Assembly: GCA_005405945.1 (NCBI GenBank)
Contig: BJHW01000002.1
Span: 1,178,001 to 1,242,000, forward strand
Direction of reading: 5' to 3'
Length of the DNA stretch: 64,000 nt
Source of the DNA: Streptomyces violaceusniger
GTDB lineage: Bacteria > Actinomycetota > Actinomycetes > Streptomycetales > Streptomycetaceae
The translations under genes and the position numbers were made by a program. The first letter of the stretch is position 1, and each line of letters begins with the position of its first letter. The notes beneath the pieces are model-generated. The model saw only the letters and a program-made list of their open reading frames with translations, searched no databases and had not been told where the DNA came from. Shown here piece by piece: positions 7,971-18,700 of the stretch.

Positions 7971-9169
7971 TTGGTCGACGCCCTGCACCCCCCTGTGTCA
8001 ATGCCTACCAAGCGGAGCCGCCCCTTCAACCCTCCGGATGGCTACACCCCCTGCGCGAGCGGGAGCGGATAACGCGCATGAGTTATCACGGCGGCACGAC
8101 CGGGTGGCTCATCACGCGGCACGCGGAAGCGAAGGAACTGCTCACCCATAAGAGCTTCAGCGCGCGCCAGGAGGGGATAATCTCTCCTGTCCCCACGGAG
8201 CTGGGGTACGCCGGTCCAGCCGATCCGGGCGCCTTTGCGAAGACGGATGACCCGATCCACAGCCGGTATCGCAAGCTGGTCACCGGCTTTTTCACGGTTC
8301 GGCGCACGCGTCAGTTCGCCCCCATGATCGAGCGAATCGTGCACGAACAACTCGACGACCTGGAAAAGGCCGGGCCGGGTGCCGATCTGGTGGAGGTCTT
8401 CACCGAATCCGTTCCCTCCCGGGTGATGTGCGAGATGATCGGCGTCCCCGAATCGGAGCGGAAGACCCTGCAGCGGCACGTGGAGACGCTCGGACGGCTC
8501 TCCTGTACCGTTCCCGAGGCGCTTGCCGCGGTGTCCGGGATGAGTGGATTCCTGTCGCGCTTCGTCCCCGTCAGGATGGACGACCCCCGAGACGACCTCC
8601 TCGGAGATTTGATCCGGGGCGGACAGCTCGACGAGCAAGAACTCATGGGCATGACCGCCACGTTGATCACCGGGGCCTTCGACACCACTGGCAACATGCT
8701 CGCCATGGGCGTCTTCACCCTGCTCGAGCACCCCGATCAACTCGCCAAGCTCCGCGAGGACCCGGAGCTCATGGGGACCGCCGTCGAGGAGCTCCTGCGC
8801 TTCCTCACCATCTCCCACCTCGGGGCCAGCCGGTGGGCGCTGGAAGACGTCGAGTTCGCCGGCCAGAGCATCAAGAAGGGCGAGGTGGTCACCGTCGCCC
8901 TCCCCGCCGTCAACCGCGACCCCGAGCGCTACGACAACCCCGATCAGCTGGACATCGGCCGTACGGACCACGGTCACCTGGCACTCGGTCACGGCGTCCA
9001 CCAGTGTCTCGGCCAGCACCTCGCCCGCACGATCCTGCGCGTCGGCTACGAGGCCCTGTTCGACAGGTTCCCCACGCTGCGGCTGGCCGTGCCGGGCGAC
9101 GAGGTCCCCATGCGCGACGACTTCGTGCACTACGGCCCCAGGTCGCTGCCCGTCACCTGGGACGACTGA
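7971..9169 (+). CDS. Cytochrome P450, CYP105-like (one base missing near 8047)
   Basis: Haem monooxygenase, probably oxidising the polyketide with electrons from the adjacent ferredoxin. The obvious open frame begins only at 8078 and lacks the conserved N-terminus. That part is present one frame away as MPTKRSRPFNPPDGYTP. One missing C in the run 8047-8051 joins the two, giving 399 codons from TTG at 7971 (GGAGG at 7962-7966, 4 nt before) or 389 from ATG at 8001. Motifs in the 399-residue numbering: I-helix GAFDTTG (Asp238), ExxR Glu274/Arg277, haem Cys346 in ALGHGVHQCLGQ. The usual Phe at the start of the haem motif is Leu. The C-terminus SLPVTW is typical of the CYP105 group. It resembles the P450/ferredoxin pairs that oxidise polyene macrolides, but the site of oxidation is unknown. 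Confidence 0.88.
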
Positions 9170-9191
9170 TCGAGATACCAAGCGATGGATG

Positions 9192-9226
9192 TGACGGACG
9201 ATGCGGAGTTCTCGCATCGTCCGTCA
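9192..9226. terminator. 14-bp perfect stem-loop between P450 and ferredoxin
   Basis: Arms TGACGGACGATGCG (9192-9205) and its exact reverse complement (9213-9226) with a 7-nt loop, starting 22 nt after the P450 stop. No T-tract follows. It may be a partial terminator or a 3'-end stabiliser that sets the ferredoxin to P450 ratio, since the ferredoxin has no obvious promoter of its own. Confidence 0.7.
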
Positions 9227-9279
9227 AGCAAGTTGGCCCACAAGACATGCCACGAACAACAAGGTAGGACTGAGACCCG

Positions 9280-9486
9280 ATGAGGATCACCGCCGACCGT
9301 GAGGTGTGCTGTTCGGCTGGCCAGTGCGCGCTGATCGCGCCTGACCTGTTCGACCAGAGCGACGAGGACGGCTCCGTCGTTCTGCTCGACGCACAGCCCG
9401 ACACCGGACGGCTGGACGTTCTGCGAGAGGTCGTATCCCGCTGCCCGACCGGTGCGATCCGTGTGGAAGAAGACCCTGGCGTGTGA
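9280..9486 (+). CDS. 3Fe-4S ferredoxin, P450 electron donor
   Basis: 68-residue small soluble iron-sulphur protein. Ligand cysteines fit the single-cluster 3Fe-4S type: Cys10 and Cys16 in EVCCSAGQC and Cys55 in SRCPTGAI. An extra Cys11 sits beside the first ligand. An acidic face (DQSDEDG) is typical for P450 docking. Ribosome site TAGGA lies 10 nt before the ATG. It lies 110 bp downstream of the P450 and almost certainly passes electrons from a host ferredoxin reductase to it. Confidence 0.93.
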   Translation: MRITADREVCCSAGQCALIAPDLFDQSDEDGSVVLLDAQPDTGRLDVLREVVSRCPTGAIRVEEDPGV

Positions 9487-9624
9487 AAACAGCGCATGAA
9501 ATTTCGGGGGCATGAATAGCGCCGGAGAAACGCAGAGTGGCAAGAGTCACACGGCCGGTGAAACGCTACTGAAACCAAAACCCGGGAACACGCCCCGGGG
9601 TGTCGACCACGCCTGAGCGGGTTT

Positions 9625-9639
9625 CTAGGGTTTCCCTTA
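9625..9639 (+). promoter_or_regulatory. Candidate activator site upstream of PKS-1
   Basis: CTAGGGTTTCCCTTA is centred about 116 nt before the PKS-1 start. The left half matches the PAS-LuxR consensus exactly (CTAGGG), but the centre is one base short and the right half is partial. A possible -10 hexamer TAGCGT lies at 9652-9657. It shares GTTTCCCTWA with the region upstream of the acyltransferase. Confidence 0.4.
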
Positions 9640-9747
9640 TGGGGGCAGAGCTAGCGTGGTCGGTGTCCGTCTGGCGAACCGTGTTTTTATTACTTTCAGG
9701 GCCGTTGCGCTCTTCCAGCGAACGACGTGTTTAGTGTGGAGTTTTTG

Positions 9748-12700
9748 ATGCCTGCTGCATCCAACCAGAACAAGGCTGTTGAAGCGCTGCGCAAGTCGTT
9801 CAAGGAAATCGAGCGGCTCCGGCGTCAGAACCGCCAGCTGACCAGTGCGGCCACCGAGCCCATTGCGATCATCGGTATGGCCTGCCGATTTCCGGGTGGA
9901 GTGAATTCTCCGGAAGCGCTGTGGCAGCTGGTCGCCGACGGATCGGACGCGATCTCGCCCTTCCCGACAAACCGTGGCTGGGACGTGGAGGGGATCTACA
10001 ATCCGGACCCGGAACATCCGGGTACCAGTTACGTTCGCGAAGGCGGTTTCCTCCACGACGCGGACCAATTCGACTCCGCGTTTTTCGGCATCTCGCCTCG
10101 TGAGGCCCTGGCCATGGACCCCCAGCAGCGGCTGCTGCTGGAGACGTCGTGGGAGGTGTTGGAGCGGGCCGGCATCGACCCCGCGTCACTGCGTGGCAGC
10201 CAGACAGGCGTCTTCACCGGTGCCATGCACACCACTTACGCATCCGAGGCCGCGCAGATCCCGGACGAGATCGAGCCGTACCTCCACAACAGCGCCACCA
10301 CCAGCATCGCCTCGGGCCGTGTCTCCTACACCTTCGGCTTCGAAGGCCCCGCGCTGACCGTGGACACCGCTTGCTCATCGGCGCTGGTCGCCCTGCATCT
10401 GGCCGCTCAGTCGCTGCGCCAGGGCGAGTGCTCCATGGCGCTGGTCGGCGGTGCGACGGTCATGGTGAGTCCCGAGGGTTTTGTCACCTTCAGCCGGCAG
10501 CGCGGTCTGGCCGTCGACGGCCGGTGCAAGGCGTTCGCCGACGGAGCCGACGGCACCGCATGGTCCGAGGGCATCGGTGTGCTGCTGGTGGAGCGGCTGT
10601 CCGACGCGCGGCGCAACGGGCACCAGATACTCGCGGTGGTGCGCGGCTCCGCCGTGAACCAGGACGGCGCGAGCAACGGTCTGACGGCCCCCAACGGTCC
10701 GTCACAGCGCCGCGTCATCCGGCAGGCCCTGGAAAACTGCGAGCTGACCCCCAGCCAGATCGACGCGGTCGAGGCGCACGGTACGGGTACGACGCTGGGC
10801 GACCCGATCGAGGCGCAGGCGCTGCTGGCCACGTACGGGCAGGACCGGCCGGAGGGGCGGCCGCTGTGGCTGGGCTCGCTGAAGTCGAACCTCGGCCACA
10901 CGCAGGCCGCTGCCGGTATGGCCGGCGTCATGAAGATGGTGCTGGCGATGCGGCATGGTGTGCTGCCGAAGACGCTGCACATCGACGCTCCGTCGAGCCA
11001 CGTGGACTGGTCCGAGGGCCAGGTCGAGCTGTTGACCGAGGCGCGGGCATGGCCGGAGACGGGCGAGCCGCGCAGAGCAGGTGTGTCGTCGTTTGGTGTG
11101 AGCGGGACCAACGCGCATGTGATCCTGGAGCAGGCTCCCGAGGTCGAGGTGGCCGAGGTCGAGGCCGAGGAGCCCGCTGACGGTGGTGTCGCGGGCATCG
11201 CGGGGCCGGTGGCATGGGTGGTGTCGGGCAAGAGTGACGCCGCGTTGCGGGCGCAGGCCGGGCGGTTGCGAGAGTTCGTGGCGGAGCGTCCGGAGCTGGG
11301 CGCCGCCGATGTGGCTCTCTCGCTGGCGACGACCAGGTTCGCCTTCGAGCAGCGCGCCGTAGTGACCGGGGCCGGCCGTGAGGAGCTCCTCGAGCGTCTG
11401 GAGGCGGTGGCCGAGGGGGTGAAACTTCCCGGTGTGGTCTGGGGGAAGGACGCCGAGACGCCTGGCCGTTCGGTGTTTGTGTTCCCGGGTCAGGGGGCGC
11501 AGTGGGTGGGTATGGCGGTGGGGCTGCTGGAGTCCTCGCCGGTGTTCGCGGAGGCGATAGCCGAGTGTGAGTCGGCTCTGTCGGCGTATGTGGACTGGTC
11601 GTTGACGGATGTGCTGCGCGGGGCTGAGGGTGCTCCTGGTTTTGACCGGGTGGATGTGGTGCAGCCGGTGTTGTTCGCGGTGATGGTGTCGCTGGCGAGG
11701 CTGTGGCGTTCGGTGGGTGTGGTGCCGGATGCGGTGATGGGTCACAGTCAGGGTGAGATCGCGGCGGCGTGTGTGGCGGGTGCGCTCTCGCTGGAGGATG
11801 CGGCGAAGGTGGTGGCGCTGCGGTCGCAGGCGATCGCGGCGGGTCTCGCGGGCCGTGGTGGCATGGTGTCGGTCGGCCTGTCGGCGGACGCGGCCAAGGA
11901 GCGTCTCGCCGCCTGGGACGGCGCGATCTCCGTCGCGGCGGTCAACGGCCCCGGTTCGGTCGTGGTGTCGGGTGATCCGGGGGCGCTGGATGAGATGGTG
12001 GCCCAGCTGGAGGGCGAGGAGGTGCGGGTCCGCCGGGTCCCGGTGGACTACGCCTCGCACTCCGCCCACGTGGAGGCGATTCACGACGAGCTGCTGAAGG
12101 TCCTGGCGGACCTTCAGCCGCGTTCGTCGGAGGTGCCGTTCTACTCGACGGTGTCCGGTGAGCTGGTGGACACCGCCGGTCTGGACGCGGAGTACTGGTA
12201 CCGCAACCTGCGGCAGACCGTTGAGCTGGAGGCCACCACCCGAAAGCTGTTGGACGACGGCCACACCGTGTTCATCGAGGCGAGCCCGCATACCGTACTG
12301 ATGCTGCCGTTGCAGCAGACGGTGGAGGCCGCTGAGGCCCAGGCGGTGGTCGTCGGCACGCTGCGGCGGGATGAGGGCGGGCCCGAGCGGTTCCTGACCT
12401 CTGCCGCCGAGCTCTATGTGAGCGGGGTCGGCGTCGATTGGCGGAAGGTGTTCGCCGGCCATGGTGCCCGCCGCGTGGAATTGCCGACGTATGCCTTCCA
12501 GCGGGAGCGCTTCTGGCTTGACGCTCCTGCGGGGGCGGGCGACGTGGGTTCGGTGGGGTTGGGCTCGCTGGGGCATCCGTTGCTGGGTGCGGTGGTGTCG
12601 TTGGCCAGTGGTGGCGGAGTGCTGCTGAGCGGGCGGCTGTCGCTGGCCACGCATGGGTGGCTGGCGGATCACGCCGTCCACGGGGCGACGTTGCTGCCGG

Positions 12701-15700
12701 GGACGGCGTTCGTGGAGCTGGTGGTACGGGCGGGCGATCAGGTCGGCTGTGGTCGGGTTGAGGAACTGATCCTGGAAGCGCCGCTGATCGTGCCCGCGAA
12801 GGGTGGCGTACAACTTCAGGCAGAGGTGGGGGAGGCGGACGCTTCCGGCTTCCGTGAGGTGAGTGTGTTCTCGCGGGAGGAAGCGGACGGTGAGGGCGCC
12901 GCATGGGTGCGGCATGCCCATGGTGTGCTGGGTTCGGCCGTGCCCAGCTCCGAGGTGCCGTTCGACTTTGGTGTGTGGCCTCCGGTGGGGCCGAGTCGGT
13001 CGATGTGTCAGGTGAGTATGTGCGGGCCGCGGAGCACGGGTTGGAGTATGGGCCGGTTTTCCAGGGGCTGAAGCGTGCGTGGCGGCGTGATGGTGAGGTG
13101 TTCGCGGAGGTCGAGCTCCCGGAAGGAGAGCGGGAGCGGGCGGGCCAGTTCGGGCTGCATCCGGCGCTGTTCGACGCGGCGTTGCACGCGATGGGTGTGA
13201 GCGAGGGCCTGGCGGGTGGTTCGGGGAGTCTGCTGCCGTTCTCCTGGCGTGGGTTCGCTCTGGAGGCGGTTGGTGCGACATCGCTGCGCGTGCGGCTGGC
13301 GTCGGCGGGTGCCGGGTCGGACGCCGTGTCGGTGCTGGTGGGGGATGAGTCGGGGCGTGGGGTGGCGTCGGTCGAGTCGCTGGTGTTGCGTCCGGTTGAC
13401 GCGGATCAGCTGAACGCCGTGGGCGGGGTGGCGCGGGATGCGTTGTTCCGGGTCGAGTGGGTGGACGCGCCCGGGGCTGTCGTGGCGGGTGAGGTCCCGC
13501 CGCGGACAGAGGTTGTGCGGGTCGCCTCCGGTGGTGCGGACGTGGTGGGCGAGGTGTACGGGCGGGTCCTTGAGGTCTTGGAGCGGGTCCAGGGGTGGTT
13601 GGCGGATGAGGACCGTGCGGGTGAGCGGCTGGTGGTGGTGACCCGGGGCGCTGTCGATGCGGGCGATGGCGTGGCGGACATGGCGGGGGCCGCGGTGTGG
13701 GGCCTGGTGCGGTCCGCTCAGTCGGAGAATCCCGGGCTCCTGGTACTGGTGGACACCGATGACGTGGAGGGAGTCGCGGACGTTCTCCCCGGGGTGCTGG
13801 CTCTGGGCGAGGAGCAGGTGCTGGTGCGGTCGGGTGCGGTGCGGGTGCCGCGTTTGGGCCGGTCGCTGCCTTCGGGGGACGCTCCGGAGTCGGGGGCGTT
13901 CGGTTCCGGAGCGGTGCTTGTGACGGGCGGTACAGGTGTGCTGGGCGGCTTGGTGGCGCGGCATTTGGTGACCCGGCACGGCGTCGAGAAGCTGGTGCTG
14001 CTCTCCCGTCGTGGTGCGGATGCCGAGGGTGCGGCCGAGCTGCGCGCCGGGTTGGAGGCCGCCGGCGCCGAAGTGGTGATCGCGGCGTGTGACGCGGCGG
14101 ACCGTGTGGCTCTGGCCGGGGTGTTGGAGGGGTTGCCGGAGGGTTTTGGTCTGAGTGGTGTGGTGCATGCGGCGGGTGTGCTCGATGACGGGCTGCTGAC
14201 GTCGTTGACGCGTGAGCGGGTTGAGCCGGTGTTGCGGGCGAAGGTGGACGCGGCGTGGAATCTGCATGAGCTGACCGAGACGATGGACCTGTCGGCGTTC
14301 GTGCTGTTCTCCTCGGCCACCGGTGTGCTGGGCGGTGCCGGGCAGAGCAACTACGCGGCGGCGAACGTGTTCCTGGACGGCCTGGCGTCCTGGCGCCGGG
14401 CCCGGGGCTGCCGGGTGTGTCGATGGCGTGGGGTCTGTGGGCCGAGGCCAGCGGTATGACCGGACACCTCGGCGAGGATGACATCCGGCGGATAGCCCGC
14501 TCGGGCGTGCTGCCACTGGCCACGGAAGAGGGGCTTGAGCTGTTCGACGCCGCTCTGGTCTCGGACGTGGTGGTACCCGTTCTCTTCCGGCCGGACATCC
14601 CGGCGCTGCGCGCGCGGGGTGCCGAGCTCCCCGCCCTCTTCCGCAACGTCGTACCCGGGATGGCCGTCCGGCGTGTCGCAGGCGCCGGAGACGCGGACGC
14701 GGACGAGATCGCCGCCCGGCTGCGGCGGCGACTGGTCAGCATGTCCGAGGCGGATCAGGAACAATTCCTGCTCGAAGAGCTGATCCGCGTCCATGTGGCC
14801 GCCGTCCTGGGACACGCCAAGTCGGACGCTGTGGAGGTGGGACGCCCCTTCAAGGACCTGGGCTTCGACTCGCTCACCGCCGTGGACCTGCGGGCACGTC
14901 TGAGCGCGGAAACGGGTCTGCGCCTCCCGGCGACACTCGTTTTCGACTACCCGAACCCGATGGTACTGGCGGGCCATCTGCGCTCGGAGATCCTCGGCTC
15001 CCACGACAGGACCATCGCGGCACCGGGGGGCGGGTCCTTCGGGGCCCCGTCGCGCACCGACGAGGAGCCGATCGCGATCGTCGGGATGAGCTGCCGCTTC
15101 CCCGGTGGGGTGCGGACGCCCGAGGAGCTGTGGCAGTTGGTGATGGAGGGCACCGATGCCACGTCGCCGCTCCCGTCCAACCGTGGCTGGGACCTCGAGT
15201 CCACGTACGACCCGGACCCCTCGCACGAGGGCACGTACTACGTCCGCAACGGTGGCTTCCTCTACGAGGCGGACCAATTCGACCCGGAGTTCTTCGGGAT
15301 TTCGCCGCGTGAGGCGCTGGCGATGGATCCGCAGCAGCGGTTGCTGCTGGAGACGTCGTGGGAGGCGTTCGAGCGGGCCGGTATCGCTCCCGAGGAGGCG
15401 AAGGGAAGCCGGACTGGCGTCTTCGTCGGCGTCATGTACAACGACTACGGTGCCCGTCTGGAAGGGAACGCCCCCGTCGGCTTTGAGGGCTACCTCGGCA
15501 TGGGCAGCGCGGCCAGCGTGGCCTCGGGCCGGATCTCCTACACCTTCGGCCTCGAGGGTCCCGCCGTGACGGTGGACACGGCGTGCTCGTCGTCGCTGGT
15601 CGCGCTGCACCTGGCGGTCCAGGCGCTGCGCCAGGGTGAGTGCGACATGGCGCTGACCGGTGGAGCGACGGTGATGTCCACACCGGTCGCGCTGGTGGAT

Positions 15701-18700
15701 TTCAGCCGTCAGCGCGCGCTGTCCGCGGACGGCAAGTGCAAGGCGTTCAGCAATCGCGCCGACGGCTTCGGATTCGCCGAGGGTGTCGGGCTGCTGCTGG
15801 TGGAGCGGCTGTCGGACGCCAGACGCAACGGGCACGAGGTGCTGGCCCTCGTCCGGGGTTCGGCGACAAACCAGGACGGTGCGTCCAACGGCCTGACCGC
15901 CCCGAACGGCCCGTCTCAGCAGCGGGTGATCCGCGCGGCGCTGGCGAACGCCGGGCTGTCGGCGTCCGAGGTGGACGCGGTCGAGGCGCATGGCACCGGC
16001 ACCCCGCTGGGCGATCCCATTGAGGCGCAGGCCCTGCTGGCCACCTACGGCCAGGACCGGCCCGCGGACCAGTCGGTGTGGCTCGGCTCGGTGAAGTCGA
16101 ACATCGGCCATGCGCAGGCGGCGGCCGGTGTGGCTGGTGTCATCAAGATGGTCATGGCGATGCGGCACGGCGCGCTGCCGAAGACGCTGCACATCGATGA
16201 GCCGTCGCAGCACGTGGACTGGTCCGCGGGCGGAGTGCGCCTGCTGACGGACGATATGCCCTGGCCGGAGACGGGACGGCCACGGCGTGCGGCGGTTTCC
16301 TCCTTCGGAATGAGTGGCAGCAATGCCCACGCCGTACTGGAACAGGCCCCGCTCGACGACGCTCCCAGCCCTGCCGCCGATGACGAGGCCCCGGCCGGGA
16401 AGCTTCCGGAGATCACGCCGTGGGTGCTCTCCGGACGGTCGGAGACCGCGGTGGAGGCACAGGCGGAGCGGCTGCTGGCGCATGTGCGTGAGCGCCGGGA
16501 GCTGTCGCCCGCCGATGTCGGGCTGTCGTTGGCGACCACGCGCAGTGTGTTCGAACACCGCGCGGTGGTGCTGGCGGGCGACGGGGACGGCCTCATGAAC
16601 GGCCTGGGTGCGTTGGCCGAGGGGAACGTGTCGCCTGGTGTGGTACGGGGAGTGGCGGCCGCCCGGGACCAGGCAGTGCTTGTCTTCCCTGGTCAGGGGT
16701 CGCAGTGGGTGGGGATGGCGGCGGGGTTGCTGGAGTCTTCGCCGGTGTTCGCGGAGCGGATCGGTGAGTGCGCGGCCGCGCTGGCGCCGTTCGTGGACTG
16801 GCCGCTCGCGGATGTGCTGCGGGGTGGCGAGGGCGCTGCGGAGGCGTTGGAGCGGGTGGATGTGGTGCAGCCGGTGTTGTGGGCGGTGATGGTGTCGTTG
16901 GCGGAGTTGTGGCGTTCGTACGGTGTGGAGCCGGCGGCGGTCATTGGTCATTCGCAGGGTGAGATCGCGGCGGCGTGTGTGGCGGGTGCGTTGTCGTTGG
17001 AGGATGCCGCGAAGGTGGTGGCGCTGCGGAGTAAGGCGATTCGGGCGTTGTCCGGGCGCGGGGGCATGGTGTCGGTGTCGCTGCCGGTGGAGGCGTTGCG
17101 GGAGCGGCTTGAGGCGTGGGGTGAGCGGTTGTCGGTGGCGGCGGTGAACGGTCCCTCGGCGGTCGTGGTCTCCGGTGACGTCGACGCGCTGGAGGAGTTG
17201 CTGGCGGCGTGCGAGGCGGAGGGGATCCGGGCCCGCCGGATCCCCGTGGACTACGCCTCGCACTGCGCTCATGTCGAGGCCATCGAGGACGAGCTTCGGC
17301 AGGTCCTCGCGGGGATCGCCCCGCGCTCCTCGTCGGTGCCGTTCTATTCGACGGTGACCGGCGGGGTGCTGGACACGGCCGGTCTGGACGCCGCGTACTG
17401 GTACCGGAATCTGCGTCAGACGGTGCGTTTCGACGAGACCGTCCGTGTCCTGCTGGCAGACGGTTTCCAGGTGTTCATCGAGGCCAGTGCCCATCCGGTG
17501 CTCACCATGGGGGTTGAGCAGACGGCCGAGGACCACGCCACGCAGGTCACCGCCGTGGGTTCACTGCGCCGTGAGGAAGGCGGCCTGGAGCGTTTTCTGA
17601 CCTCTGTGGCCGAGGCGTATGTGGGCGGCGTGTCCGTCGACTGGGCGGGGGTGTTCGCCGGGACGGGCGCGGAGCGTGTGGAGCTGCCGACGTATGCCTT
17701 CCAGCGCTCGCGCTTCTGGCTGGAGCCCGAGGCCATCAACGGCGCCGGTGATGTGGCGTCGGTGGGGCTGGACTCGGCCGGGCATCCGTTGTTGGGGGCC
17801 GCCGTTCCGCTGCCCGACTCGGACGGTTTCCTGCTCACCGGTCGGCTGTCGCTCCGTACGCATCCCTGGCTCGCCGATCACGCGGTGCTGGGCCGGGTCA
17901 TCCTGCCCGGTACGGCGTTCGTCGAGCTGGCGTCGCGGGCCGGTGACGCGGTGGGCTGTGACCGGTTGGAGGAGCTGACGCTGGAGGCGCCCCTGGTGCT
18001 GCCCGAAGAGGGGGCGGTCCAGGTGCAGCTGGTGGTGAGCGGGCCGGTACAGGATGGGCTGCGCGAGTTCAGCGTGTATTCCCGCCGTGGCGATGGCCCG
18101 GACGCGTCGTGGACGTGCCATGCGAAGGGTGCGCTGGCCCCGGCGTCCGCGGCCGACAGGGCGACGGGCCCGATGGGCCTGGAGGCGTGGCCGCCGACGG
18201 GGGCGGAAGCGCTCGAGATCGCGGGCTTCTACGAGGACGTGGCGGCCACCGGACTGGCGTACGGGCCGGTGTTCCAGGGGCTGCGTGCCGTCTGGCGCAA
18301 GGGCGATGAGGTCTTCGCCGAGGTGGCACTGCCGGAGGAGTCGCGGGCGGAGGCGGCCCGGTTCGGGCTGCATCCCGCGCTGCTCGATGCGGCGCTGCAC
18401 GCCTGGCTGGTGTCCGCCGCCGCCGAGGGAGGCGGGAAGGTGGAGGGAATCCAGCTGCCGTTTGTGTGGAGTGGCGTGTCGCTGTACGCCACGGGCGCGA
18501 CCTCCCTGCGGGTACGGCTGGCCCGTACGGGCGCCGAGGGGATGTCGGTGCTCGTGGCGGATGCCGCCGGTGCGCTGGTGGCGTCAGCGGACGCACTGGT
18601 CACCCGGCCGGTCTCGGAAGCGCAGCTCGCGTCGTCCGCCGGCGACGACGAGTCGCTGTACCGGCTGGAGTGGGTCGCGGCCCCACTGCCAACCCCGCCC

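Larger units (their letters stand above)
9855..15050 (+). other. Module 1: KS-AT(methylmalonyl)-DH-KR-ACP
   Basis: KS 9856-11140 (active site ACSSA, Cys codon 10372), AT 11467-12330 (GHSQGE, YASH at 12049-12060), DH 12567-13410 (HAVHGATLLP, DAALH), KR 13908-14460 (HAAGVLDD, so B-type), ACP 14780-15000 (GFDSLTAVDL). Expected to add a methyl-branched trisubstituted double bond. The KS motif has Ala where the other ten have Ser. The DH and KR frames are broken at 12987 and 14404. Confidence 0.93.

Noticed and set aside
9748..9860. A loading module at the start of PKS-1
   Set aside because: Only a docking coil precedes the KS, and the KS has an active-site Cys, not the Gln of a decarboxylating loading KS.
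10702..14742. Long open frames on the minus strand opposite the PKS genes (also 14351-17536, 21266-24448, 48489-51650)
   Set aside because: Arg/His/Pro-rich translations with no domain signals. They mirror the high third-position GC of the plus-strand PKS codons.
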